From assembly GCA_947579605.1 (NCBI GenBank), contig OX388309.1:19290713-19354712 (forward strand): a DNA stretch of 64,000 nt. The letters run 5' to 3'. The notes under the pieces are model-generated. The model saw only the letters and a list, made by a program, of their open reading frames with translations. It was not told the DNA's origin and ran no database searches. Position 1 is the first letter of the stretch. Every line of letters begins with the position of its first letter. This document shows, piece after piece, positions 36,170-47,075 of this stretch. The stretch is from Athripsodes cinereus (Eukaryota > Arthropoda > Insecta > Trichoptera > Leptoceridae). Both the position numbers and the translations under genes were made by a program.

Positions 36170-36390
36170 CGAAAAATCACATAATGCTTCTTATTCAGAT
36201 TTGTTGAAAATCAAGAAACACATATCGGGCTAATCCCAAACTTAAAAACGAATCTTCTATTGTGGATACTAACGAGATGATAAATACATGCAAAAATCCA
36301 CACCCAGAACAATCATAAAACGCCACATTTCATTTAATTCTGGCCGGGAATCGAACCCAGAATATCAATAATTGGCATTGACGTGCGTTT
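36170..36390 (-). repeat. possible second SINE family member
   Basis: On the minus strand a B-box CTGGGTTCGATTCCCGGCC (about 36337-36355) is followed by a body ATGAAATGTGGCGTTTTATG and TGTGGATTTTTGCATGTATT that differs from the main SINE. The upstream A box is not convincing. A minus frame at 36334-36744 overlaps but has no motif. Confidence 0.45.
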
Positions 36391-38224
36391 CGTTCGATTA
36401 CAAAAACATTTATAAAATTCATTTTGTTGGATACCTTGACATTGGTAAGCTATTTGTAAAATTAAATTAATACTTGCTTTATTCTCCACTATTCGCACAA
36501 AGTAAAGAAGTGAGAAATATAAAGCAAAAGAGTTTGTTGAAGTGTTCATATCAAAAATTCCGCTATCAAAAAACTTTAAAGAGTTGTACCCATGGTTAAT
36601 TCGAAAAAGCTGGCAAAAGCGCAGAAAAGTTAAGTTGGCTAAAGTCAAATGAAAAAAAAAATGGAAATATATTTCTAAAGGTAGTACGATAGAAACTAGT
36701 GACGAAACGATCAAAGCTTTGGCCGAATATTGGATAATGGACATTTGACAAATGGTTGGGAGCGAAACGAAATGTTTTTTTTTAAGGGTGGACCTGCCAA
36801 AATACGCAAAGAAGATTGTTAATTCATCGATTCACTCTCTCTCCTTAACTATTTTCAATTCTGTTGATTGTTTTGCATCAAATCCTGGCAATCATTCCAT
36901 TCATTCCGCTGGGTCCAAGATACTCTCGTTAGCTTTTCGTTCGATTCGCAGATCGTATTCTCGCATTGATTATCGAGGTATGCTTGGTGTGGTCGCCCCC
37001 TGGAACTGAATTGATTTATTTAGGTGTATTTCGTAGTTTTTTTTATATATATAATGACAATATCTAGATATAAAATTATGCCGATTATATACCGGAGTCG
37101 AATATTTACGGGATACCTGTTTCATCTCTAATAAGAACTCTCGAATAGGATATTATTATTACAGAGAAACTTTCATGGGGAAGAAGGATCTGTCAATGAC
37201 GGATTGGGAGAAGGAGGCAATTATATAAAGCTTGAAATTTTTACCAATCTCCATACAATAATTCTCTTTGACAAACGCGTTTTCGTTTAATGAATCACTC
37301 CTTTTATTTTTAATAACATAATGAGATTTAATACACACATCTTTTTAATATTTAGATTTTTGGAAATAAATAACACCCTATGTTGGTAATAAAATTCAGT
37401 TAAAACTATAATTTTTTCATTCAATATTCTAAATTACCTTAGTAATTTCGAGCATTGATATCATTCCTTATTTTCTTTAACCACCAACTGTCTGCTGCTG
37501 AGCATCTTATAGTTCTCCAAAACTCTGGAGGCTTTTTATATTCTAAGTCGTTTGCATCTCACCACCGGCAAGTATATTTCTGTTTTCAGATCATCGTGTA
37601 AATTGTCTGTCTATAATGTTAATAATATTGTACCTAGATATTTTTAATTTGCGGAGTGACCGAAATAAAAATACAACAAATTTAATTTGTTTGCTATTAA
37701 TTATAAATAATATTTTTTCACAAATTATAATAAAGTCACGAACTGTTAGTAAAATAAGATATTTTGATTTGTAGGTATACAACATCAGCTCAGGTAAGAA
37801 ATCATAATATCATCTGCCGCCAAAGACATTTACGTAAGATTTTTGTACCCAATATAAATCTTGTAATAAAGTTTTGTTACGGAGAAAAATACTAGAATAA
37901 ATACATTGCCTTTCTAAAACGTTGAATACACACTCTTTACTGCCTGCCAACCAGCGTCACGATCGTCTTCATCTCCCACACAACGAAATACGTATATCGA
38001 TTCTCCAGTTCCGTAAAACAACAACTCAAAATTATAAATTTCCAAGATATGTCAAACTTTTGAAGTAGTATGTCGGTTAACCGAAAACTAAAAAAAATAT
38101 GTGCTTCTAATAGAAATCATCCAATTTTATTTTTTATGTTTTTAATTAAAAGAATGTCAGTTTCTATATTTAGTAAACCATAAAGCATGGAGAGTTAATG
38201 ACAAAAATAGAAAGCTAGATGAGA
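36391..38224. other. no recognised gene
   Basis: Mostly AT-rich. On the minus strand at about 37445-37560 there is a short coding-like stretch (KKPPEFWRTIRCSAADSWW, then KKIRNDINARNY and a stop) that I cannot assign; it could be a scrap of a retroelement. Confidence 0.4.
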
Positions 38225-38550
38225 GGTTTAAAGATGGTATAGGCACATAAAGCGGAGACCAACAAAACACATCGTTAACAGAGCCACGTCAATAAATCTC
38301 TTTAGGCATCCATCAAGAAGGAGGCTGAAGAATACTTGGATGACACAATGTAATAGAATCCTGCGCAGAAATGGCCTGAATGAAGATGACGTAGCGAACA
38401 GAATGATTCGAGGGTTGCCACTTAAGTTTTGAGATACGGCATAACCGGCGGCAGAGTGATACGAGTATTTAACCTCAGAACGAGAAGAGACGACCCTAAC
38501 AGTCTTCAGTGGTAAGAAGTTGAGATAGTGGCAGACACAAGAAGAAGAAT
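38225..38550 (+). pseudogene. LINE C-terminus fragment with GAA tail
   Basis: Translation IKRRPTKHIVNRATSINLF, SRRRLKNTWMTQCNRIL and RRNGLNEDDVANR matches the basic tail found in many insect LINE proteins (RRP ... NTWM ... RRNGL.E.D). Stops follow at about 38430-38450, and AGAAGAAGAATAA near 38545 looks like a decayed simple-repeat tail. The antisense frame 38228-38557 is a shadow. Confidence 0.7.
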
Positions 38551-39834
38551 AAGCCATAAATCTTGATTTTGATATTTTTTAGTTGTTGACTAATGGAATT
38601 GGAGAGCCGATATATCATTAATGTATCTCATTGTGTTGTATTATATATTCATATTAATATTAATATTACAAATGGTGTACAACATTCTGCTCTCAGAGGA
38701 TTATATAATTATTACCTATAATATAAACTCAACAACAAGATCATCGTCACTTACATAATCACTCTAAATTAATAACGTTGTTTTGAAGAAACCTTTGTCG
38801 TGAATGGCTTACTTGTTTAAAACGTGATAGCAGTCTGAGTCAACTGACAATTATTATTTACTACTGATCTAGTTTACTGTTAATAAGCTAACTTTATTTT
38901 GAAATCTGCTTGATTAGCAAGCTAGAAAATCCTAAGCGACGTAATGTAATGATCCTAAATAGATATCATAATATGTAGTCTGCATTGAACACGATCTACC
39001 ACAATGTTTATTCTTTGTAACCCTTGATTCATTAATGGAGAAGGTTAATGTACTGCATTTTACAATACTGCCTTGAAGACAATCCTTTAGAAACACTTAC
39101 ATCGATCGATGAACTGTTATAACAGTATCAGGAAGAAATATAAAAAAAATCTTATGAAAAAAATTAAAATTACATCTTAAATAACCATGATTTTATCTTA
39201 AATGGTCCCAAAAACCTATTAAACTCATGTGATTAACTTTAAAAAACAAATTCGTAAAGTTGTTTGTAGAATAAAAACTTATATAACTCTATAATGTAGC
39301 ATGTAAAAGGTTGAGTATACTGTATATTCCTTTGTTTATTAGATCTTCTAAGGTGACCTGATGAAAACATAAAACAAAATTTACCTCATCGGTTCAATAA
39401 CACCAAGAATACCAGAGATATTGTATAACCTGTGATCTATGTAAAGATATGCATTGTATTAGTAGTGGTGTTCAGGCTGCAACAGATCGGGCAAAGGAAC
39501 AAACAAACCAACAAGACACTTAGTGAGAAACAGGTTTTGAGGATGTGCAATGCACTGGAATTGATTTCAATGTGTTTGTAAGGGATCATGATGTATATGC
39601 AAGCTGCTGCAGCTATCTTGCCTTCTTGTGGTTCCATATATTACCTGCTGCTCTACTATCCACAATATGATGCATTTATATATCTACATATAGTAATACA
39701 AATATTAATACACCGCCCCGCCGCCATGCATAGTACACCTTTATACAACTGATGAGCAAACAGATTACAATAGAATTAAGTTTTGAACTACTATAGATGA
39801 CTCGCACACATTGAATTGCTCAGAAAAATGGACA
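38551..39834. other. no recognisable feature
   Basis: AT-rich; the 66-codon minus frame at 39437-39637 shows no motif. Confidence 0.5.
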
Positions 39835-39920
39835 TTAATATTTTTGCCCAGACTGAGGATCGAACCCACGACTGAGTAAGTGAAAATCCAGTTTTCAACA
39901 CAACAGACTGTGTTACATAC
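39835..39920 (-). repeat. possible tRNA-like SINE fragment
   Basis: Minus strand: TAACACAGTCTGTTGTGTTG, then GTGGGTTCGATCCTCAGTC (B box) and TGGGCAAAAATATTAATGTC. Anticodon-arm-like spacing before the B box fits a tRNA-derived head. Confidence 0.5.
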
Positions 39921-42368
39921 AATAATCAGATTACAATAGCTTTAGAGTATTGTAAAAGATATAATATCTATGCCTTCAAAGGAAATCGAAATTAACAAAC
40001 TCTTCGGTAACAATATATTACCTTACTGTAGTATATGAAACCTTGATTTGAAAATGGTTTGAATTCCGTGAACGATGCCACTGAAATAGAATGTTTAATT
40101 AAAGGGTAAGTGAGTAGCTAGTGAGATACTTTGATATAATATAAAATATAGGTGTATGTATTTTAGAACATTACTCTATTCAAGAAACTACTCGAAATAA
40201 TTACCTCAGAAAGTATTTATATTCACATAAGGGTATCTCGCCACAAGTTAAATAACACAGATAACCACGTCTCTTGTCATCTCATTTACATGATTACGAT
40301 GGAAAATATATTTTATTAAATAAAATATTCTCTTTCCCATGCCACAATTTTCATCCAACTTATAATATAAGGTATACAAATCTATTCCGAAATCTGTGAT
40401 ACCTAATTAATATATTTATGTATCATGAAAAAATATGCTTTATTTATTTTCAGAATTCAACTGGCCAACTGTTCAATTGGCCAACAATATTTTAATGAGA
40501 ATAACTATTTGTGCCATGTGAATTATAGTAAGGTGTAGGGTAATTCTCGAAAACGATCTGGTATGCAGGTAATTGTTAGGATTATTATCACGACAGTTGA
40601 TACTTACCTTAGCCACAGCCTGTAATCATCATCTTCTGTGGCTTAACCCCATTATAATGCCAGGTCCAAAGGCACATGACATGAAATGATAACATACATT
40701 ACACAGGTATACATAATATACATAAAGCAGACAAGATACATAGAATGGACACGCGTAAGACCAGGATTCACTCGAATTTAGTATGTATGTACTCAAAAGT
40801 TCAAAACACAGTATAAAGCGCCATACAAGTTCACCTCTTTATGTAATGTTGAATAAATTATGAACTAAGGTTGTATAAATTTATGTAGCAAAATATTCTA
40901 TACGTAAAAGGAATGCAAATACTCAAATTATCATGTATAACATTCTAAAATTGTATAATATATAATACAAAGTTATATTAAATTCATATATTTTTTAAAT
41001 CTTTCACTTTCAGAAAAAGTCATACTTATTTATTTAACTCAAAAAATCTGTCTTCTAGAGTTAGGAAAAACTCCATGAAGTTTTGTTGATAATCTGGTCG
41101 AATAATTTGAAAGAAAACAGATAGAGTATATTAATTTTATAAAATGTAAATTAAAGTTTTTTTTTATAAAAGCTTGTCATATTTAATCAATTTTTAAATA
41201 GCTACGTTTGTAAATTATCAAAAAAAATCGTTACTACGAATATGATGGTGATTAGATATCTGAAAAAAATAAGTATATAGCGAGATAAAGCACATTATAT
41301 ACATCCCCCGTTAAAAGCTTTCAGAGCTCTACCAGCCTACATTAATAATATCTTTTTAAGTCATCATGATACTTGATAAATTATGAAAATATTACGATGA
41401 AGAGAAACGGAATATACGAAGCTAAACTGTCAAAGGTATCTAGATGGAAAGGGACAAAAAATATTTAAAGATTATGAAATGCTATGACAAATTGCTCATG
41501 AAGAAAGAAAAATACATAAAAATGTGAAATAATTTATGAGCGGATATATAGAAGATCTACACGGATTTATGTAAAGATATTTTCAAGCTGCTTAACAAGG
41601 ATAATGGATTGTCGGGATAAGTTTCCAAACGATGTGTATATTGTAAATAATACAACACCATTCTCAGAGAATTCCACAGTATGCAGAGGAAAATTCCAAA
41701 CTTATTCTACTGTGTATCTACTGCTTGTCTCTTGCTATTCCAGTCACAAACTATATAATAAAAACTACAAAAAGTTTTATCTCGCATAGAAAAAACAATA
41801 TTCTTTAGTCAGTTCAGTGAGTTTTTCGTTCAAAGGGATATCAACAAAGTTCAATACGTCTTCTTGAGAACCTATTATAATTCTAAGAGACTGAGAGCAC
41901 GTTATAAAAAAATACCCAAAACTAAGCCAGTGAGATAAACACCCGAATGAATGTCCTCACTCAGTAAATGTTGAGAGTGCGGTGAACTGAAGAATTATTA
42001 GTCCTGGACGAGTCCATGACGGGACTAAGCAGTCGGTAGCTAATTTTATTATATATTTTGTACAAAGTTTGAATTGTGATTGCCATGAAACGATAATAAG
42101 TTAAATCTAGTTAAATCTTTGGTTTCCTATATTTAAGTAAGAAAGCAACTATTAAGTATTTATGAAAATTGAAACTCATTTTATTTTATAAGAACACATG
42201 AAGTATCTAATAATTAAACTATTGGCAAATAAATAACCTAATGATTAGTAATAGATTTATGCACACACTTTAAATATTTTAAAAATGATAGAATCATTGA
42301 ATCGAAAAAAAATAATATGAAAAAATCACGCAGAAGAAACGAAAAAAAAAATTTGAAATACACAGTGC
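39921..42368. other. AT-rich; one possible decayed ribozyme fold
   Basis: No coding recognised. At 41978-42031 the sequence can be drawn as a degraded hammerhead-like fold (see the findings). The rest is featureless. Confidence 0.45.
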
Positions 42369-42425
42369 AAGCTCCAGATACTTTTATCTTTGCACGGGTT
42401 ATTTTCCTTATTCAACCCTCATTTA
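42369..42425 (+). pseudogene. left part of a CR1/L2-like LINE interrupted by the hAT element
   Basis: In the frame of the LINE tail at 45034-45172, this stretch reads LLSLHGLFSLFNPHLN without a stop up to the 8-bp target site AACATAAC. Removing the hAT element and one copy of the target site keeps the frame open into the conserved SVAGPRCWNKLP motif, which supports the nested insertion. Only about 20 codons can be traced. Confidence 0.6.
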
Positions 42426-42734
42426 AACATAACCAGAGATGTGACGTATTTCAAATAAAAGTATTTAAAATACAAATACAAAATAGAAAATACGTATTTG
42501 TATTTTGTATTTCAAATACCTTTTTGTAAAAAGTATTTTGTATTTTATTTGAAATACTTTTTTTGAGTATTTTGTATTTTACACAAAATACTTTTACAAA
42601 ATACCTTTTTATTGTTTGAAACAAAATTCTGCCATTAATTGATATGCGCGTACGCAAGCTTTTTTTTTGCCAATTTGTTGAATTACAAATACAACGTTTC
42701 CATTAGAGTACTCCATGTTTGAGATATACACACA

Positions 42735-42930
42735 TAATAATGATGATTGAACAAATTATACATGACGCCGTTTAATGATCCATGGCCATTTCAAGGGCGC
42801 TGTGATTTCTCCTGAATGGTAGCATTTTCAATTTTGTCTGAAGGCAATCTATTCCAGGCAGATGACGCTGCGACTTTGTTTCTTCTTTCTGCAAATTAAG
42901 AGGTATTTGCCCTTTTGAGTTCAAATACCT
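42735..42930 (-). pseudogene. CR1/L2-like LINE C-terminus inside the hAT element
   Basis: Minus-strand translation RRNKVAASSAWNRLPSD, then a stop near 42797, followed by CAGCGCCCTTGAAATGG, ATTAAACGGCGTCATGT. This is the SAWNRLP-type motif and family 3' tail, opposite in orientation to the LINE that the hAT interrupts. Confidence 0.68.
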
Positions 42931-42969
42931 CTAGTTTAAGAAGCTGAGCACAGCCTTCGCCACACATTT

Positions 42970-43200
42970 TCGTCAGCGGAACAGCTCAGTGGGTAGTGTG
43001 CTGCCTTGTGGACAGTGAGACACAGTTTAAACACCAGTATCTCTAGGACTCTCAGTTAGTGTAGACTTCTTAGTAGTGAAGTTATGTGGCAGCTCTTATT
43101 CTCTCTGTAAATGATCCGGAGGCAACACTAAAAACCATCTGAAGACGATAAGGAAGAGTCTGGAGCAGTCCTGTATACTGTATGTATGATGTTACAGTAG
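42970..43200 (+). repeat. tRNA-like SINE unit inside the hAT element
   Basis: GCGGAACAGCTCAGTGGGTA then GTGTGCTGCC is a good tRNA D-arm/A box; the B box is degraded (AGTTTAAACACC). The body resembles none of the other SINEs here. Confidence 0.55.
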
Positions 43201-43264
43201 TCCATACGATTTCAGATTTGGATTATCCATTCTGATTTATTTTGCAGCCCAAGTCAGGAATTCT

Positions 43265-43744
43265 CTTAACGGTCGTTCACGTACGTTCACTTTCAGTGAT
43301 CACTCCGGATGATCCTCCAAGATGAACAGGTGTGAACGGGCGTTTCATCGCTAGTGATCACTAGCGATGATGGAGGAAAGAGATTACCACTCGTCATAAT
43401 TTTGATGAAAGGTCCTTTCACTGAAACGACCATAAAAAAGTTTCATCTTATTATTTGTTTTATTCTCTATGAATTTGTATTGAATGTCGGAATCATGTAC
43501 AAAATTATTATGCAGTCGAGAGCTATATTAATTTATTTTAAGTGATATTTTTCATTTTTGAATTTGTTTAATTATTTTTATACGAAAATACGTCAAACTA
43601 CATACAACATGAGTGAGAAAGTAGACATGGCAGTGAAAGCATAGGATGAACAAATGTGAACAGACGTGTTCACTTTCGATGAACAGGTTTGACCCTAACA
43701 CTCTGGATGATCATCCGAAGTGAAGCAATGTGAATGCTACTTTA
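43265..43744 (+). mobile_element. MITE, left arm of an inverted pair
   Basis: About 480 bp. Shares order of blocks with 43859-44330 in inverted orientation: GTTCACTTTCAGTGATCACT, GGATGATCCTCC, GGTCGTTTCAGTGAAAG-type inverse, TCAAACTACATACAACATGA, GGATGATCATCC and GAATGCTACTTTA at the inner end. Contains a perfect 26-bp palindrome at 43345-43370 centred on AGTGATCACT. The 63-codon peptide frame at 43354-43545 exists only because the arms are repeats. Confidence 0.85.
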
Positions 43745-43858
43745 CCTGCTTGATGACACTCAATCCATTTATGACAATTTTCGGCTTATCTCTTCTAACA
43801 ACCGTACATTTTGTCATGACTTAATTAAAAAAATAAATTCTATTTTGACAGTTCTTCC

Positions 43859-44330
43859 TAAAGTAGCATTCACATTGCTTCACTTTGGATGATCATCCAG
43901 AGTGTCAGGGTCAAACCTGTTCATCGAAAGTGAACACGTCTGTTCACATTTGTTCATCCTATGCTTTCACTGCCATGTCAACACTCTCAGTCATGTTGTA
44001 TGTAGTTTGACGTATTTCCATATAAAAAAAAATGAAAAATGAAAAATAACACTTAAAATAAATTAATATAGCTCTCGAATGCATAATAGTATTGTACATG
44101 ATTCTGACATTCAATACAAATTCATATAGAATAAAACAAATAATAAGATAAAACTTGTTTATGGTCGTTTCAGTGAAAGAACTTTTCATCAAAATTATGA
44201 CGAGTGGTAATCTCTTTCCTCCGTCATCGCTAGTGATCACTATTGATGAAACGCCCGTTCACACCTGTTCATCTTGGAGGATCATCCGGAGTGATCACTG
44301 AAAGTGAACAAATAATGTGAAGGACCCTTA
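43859..44330 (-). mobile_element. MITE, right arm of the inverted pair
   Basis: About 470 bp, reverse-complement relative of 43265-43744, separated from it by about 114 bp (43745-43858). The pair makes a near-kilobase imperfect palindrome. A third copy at 4684-5105 has the same orientation along the plus strand. The 93-codon minus frame 43959-44240 is a repeat-derived read-through, not a supported gene. Confidence 0.85.
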
Positions 44331-44344
44331 AGGCTCATCCTCAT

Positions 44345-44800
44345 TGTCTGCAAGCAATGATATATCGAATCATGTCAACCCTTTCTCCATTTATGTATAC
44401 TCTTGTCCAGTTTTTCATTCATCAATGGCATTCATTAATTGTCTGCACGCAATGCTATATCGAATCATGTCAACCCTTTCTCCATTTATGTATACTCTTG
44501 TCCAGTTTTTCATTCATCAATGGCATTCATCAATTGTCTGCAAGCAATGCTATATCGAATCATGTCACTTTCTCCATTTATGTATACTCTTGTCCAGTTT
44601 TTCATTCATCAATTGTCTGCAAGCAATGCTATATCGAATCATGTCAACCCTTTCTCCATTTATGTATACTCTTCTCCAGTTTTTCATTCATCAATGGCAT
44701 TCATCAATTGTCTGCAAGCAATGCTATATCGAATCATGTCAACCCTTTCTCCATTTATGTATACTTTTGTCCAGTTTTTAATTTCTCTTTCATTCATCAA
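44345..44800 (+). repeat. five-unit 95-bp minisatellite
   Basis: Units start TGTCTGCAAGCAATG at 44345, 44440, 44535, 44614 and 44709. Four steps are 95, 95, 79 and 95; the third unit lost 16 bp in two places. Since 95 is not a multiple of three and no frame has a stop in the unit, all three plus frames are open for about 145 codons, a coding mirage. Confidence 0.95.
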
Positions 44801-45033
44801 TGGTTTAAATATTAAATACTTTTGTCTTACACCTTGTTCGACTATTTGTAAAAAGTATTTTAAAAAGGTATTTTAAAAAAGTATTTTGAAAATACGTATT
44901 TTGTATTTTGTATTTAAATACCATTTTGAAAAAGTATTTAGTATTTTGTATTTGAAATACAAAAATTCAAAAGTATTTGTATTTTGTATTTAAATACTTT
45001 TTTGAAAGTATTTTGCACATCTCTGAACATAAC

Positions 45034-45240
45034 GTATATAACGGCTTTGGAGATTAGTGTTGCGGGTCCCAGATGTTGGAACAAGCTGCCTCTGTGTCTG
45101 CGAGAGGAGGTGAATGGAGAGAGTTTTAAAAGAGGGCTGAAGACACACCTTTTTGCTGGGAGTTTCGGGTGATGGATACGATATACAGCGCCCTTGAGGT
45201 CATGTTATGAGTAAACGGCGCTTTACAAATTGTCCATATA
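45034..45240 (+). pseudogene. CR1/L2-like LINE C-terminus and 3' tail
   Basis: Translation ITALEISVAGPRCWNKLPLC, REEVNGESFKRGLKTHLF and a stop at 45170-45172. The motif SVAGPRxWN.LP ... F+..LKTHLF is the C-terminus of CR1/L2/Rex-like LINE proteins. The tail CAGCGCCCTTGAGGTC, ACGGCGCTTTACAAATTG and repeats of ATTGAAC follow. The 5' continuation lies on the far side of the hAT element (42369-42425). Confidence 0.85.
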
Positions 45241-46329
45241 TTGAACAAATTGAACAAAGATCGTTAAATAATAATAAAAAAAAACTGATGAAATAGACTA
45301 TCAACAACTTCTATTAAATAAATAATTGCTTACATATGTCATATTAACATAATAAAATACTCAAAGTCATATACGTGATATAATATGTTAAAATTAATAA
45401 AATAAATATTTATAATATCAATACATACAGTAATAGTATTATTTATATTATAATATTGTCAATTAACCTTTTATAGAAATGGAAAACTGGAATCACTTAT
45501 CAGATTTGAAAGAATCAATGAAAATAATTTCATCAATACTGACAATTTGTATCTAACAAAAAAATATATCTTTGACAATGTGCTCATAACTCAACGAGAA
45601 AATGACAAGATTTTTGAAAAATGGACACATTTTGCAGTCACTTTGTTTGATTGAGGAAAAAAGTGTAGATAAAAGAAAAACATATCCATTTTCTCGATGT
45701 CTTTTTCCTAGATTCAATATTTTATTGCCTAGATGGTGTACACATACATATAATATGCAAGTAAGAGGGAAGAGCATTTGGATATAATATTTTGTATAAA
45801 ATACGATATTATCAACATGTACGAGTAGAAAAGCGTATTGGCTCCCTGACATATATCTAAAATGATGAGGGTGGTAGTGAATAGAACCTCAACATAACCT
45901 TCAGGGTTCAAAGAACGTCTAATGTAAATAATTCAAAAGCACGTCTTAGGACCATAGACTATTATCATTACAAATAATAATATGACATCTAATAGAAACA
46001 CAATGACCAGATATTCCTATTGCATACATTATATGTAATATGTAAATAAACTATAGATTTTATAATAATTTTATAACCATTTGTTAACTTTCTACAATAT
46101 CATTTTCAGTATTGAGCAACCCAGAACAATTTTTTTCCCACTCTGGAAGTGTTTTTATGGAGCTGTTTAATTTCTGAGAATTCGCAAAACAACTCCATTT
46201 TCCTGGGGGACTATGTGAAATTCGGTATTAGAGGTTCTGGAAAACGACTAGTGAAAAATAAAAACTCGCTATTAAAAAGAAATCAGTGCCTTTTCGCTTC
46301 TGTTTTTGTACTTATTTCTTAACAAAAAT
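45241..46329. other. no recognisable feature
   Basis: AT-rich; frames at 45553-45852 and 45602-45787 show no motifs. Confidence 0.5.
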
Positions 46330-46334
46330 ACGAG

Positions 46335-46745
46335 TGTTAGATATATTATCAATATCTAATATTTTTTTTGTGTGTGTATCACTGGTGTTTATTGTGTGTG
46401 CAATCTTCTTTGCATATCCTTCCCCCACTCCCTTCTTTATACCCCAGTGTGCTCACATAATTGTTACAAAAAACTCTCTTCTGCTGAAAACCTTGGTGAT
46501 GTGCACACGCATATATATCAGTCATATATCAAACAGTTTCAATAGTGTAATTAAGTGATTGTGTTTAATTAAAGTAATTCAGTGATAATAAAAATCAAAT
46601 AGTGATATTAAAATAAACAATTATATAAGGTGTTTAAGTGCAATACAAGAAAGAAAAATAGAAATTTAGGGTGAGTTACAGCCTCCTATACACAGTCCTA
46701 ATTTCAGTAGTGATATTTAGCCTTTTAACAGGAAAATATTCTACA
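46335..46745 (+). repeat. 5' LTR of the BEL/Pao element
   Basis: Starts TGTTAGATAT and ends AATATTCTACA. A small inverted repeat (TTAGATAT / ATATCTAA) sits at the very start. TATATAAG at 46622-46629 is a candidate TATA box. Confidence 0.95.
46622..46629 (+). promoter_or_regulatory. candidate TATA box in the LTR
   Basis: TATATAAG in the 5' LTR, about 115 bp before its end, would place a start site near 46650. The match is common in AT-rich DNA, hence modest confidence. Confidence 0.4.
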
Positions 46746-46752
46746 TCCCTTT

Positions 46753-46770
46753 TGGTCCCTCGAGCCGGAT
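46753..46770 (+). other. candidate primer binding site of the BEL/Pao element
   Basis: TGGTCCCTCGAGCCGGAT begins about 7 bases after the 5' LTR with the TGG expected opposite a tRNA CCA end. The tRNA is not assigned. Confidence 0.55.
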
Positions 46771-47075
46771 ACAGTTATCCTTTTTTCTATTTTATTTCAA
46801 AGCGATTTGCACATTTAGTATTCATTCAGTGATACATACTTCATACATAGGTAAATAGTAGATTCATATTTCAATTGCAACAAAGTATTGTGGGTAGCAT
46901 TTTTTTTCACATTGATTTTGATTACTGTTCAACTGAAAACCATAGATAGTTCATAGTTGGCAATCAGCTGCAATTCAAGACGGCAGCCATCTTAGTTGTT
47001 TACATTTATTGACATTTTTAAACGTCACTTTGACATAACTTTGTTTATTATTGTATTACTCAGTCAAACTTCAAA

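Larger units (their letters stand above)
42434..45025. mobile_element. 2.6-kb hAT-like non-autonomous element with perfect 8-bp target duplication
   Basis: Ends are CAGAGATGTG (42434-42443) and its exact inverse CACATCTCTG (45016-45025). The 8-bp target duplication AACATAAC is exact (42426-42433 and 45026-45033). An 8-bp duplication and a CAG-starting TIR are hallmarks of the hAT superfamily. Both subterminal zones (to about 42610 and from about 44840) are made of repeated AAATAC/GTATTT motifs in inverted arrangement. No transposase is encoded. The middle holds a CR1/L2-like LINE scrap, a SINE-like unit, two inverted MITEs and a 95-bp minisatellite. Either a small hAT MITE later collected insertions, or it moved as a 2.6-kb composite. 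Confidence 0.88.

Noticed and set aside
43354..44240. Related small peptides encoded by both MITE arms (MITSDDGGKRLPLV start)
   Set aside because: The likeness follows from the inverted DNA repeat; the third MITE copy does not preserve an equivalent clean frame.
44344..44876. Three long overlapping plus-strand frames of about 145-152 codons
   Set aside because: They are the three readings of one 95-bp minisatellite that lacks stops; no protein features.
46286..46558. Hydrophobic frame over the 5' LTR, with a relative at 52456-52647
   Set aside because: Reads through LTR sequence; shared residues come from the LTR repeat.
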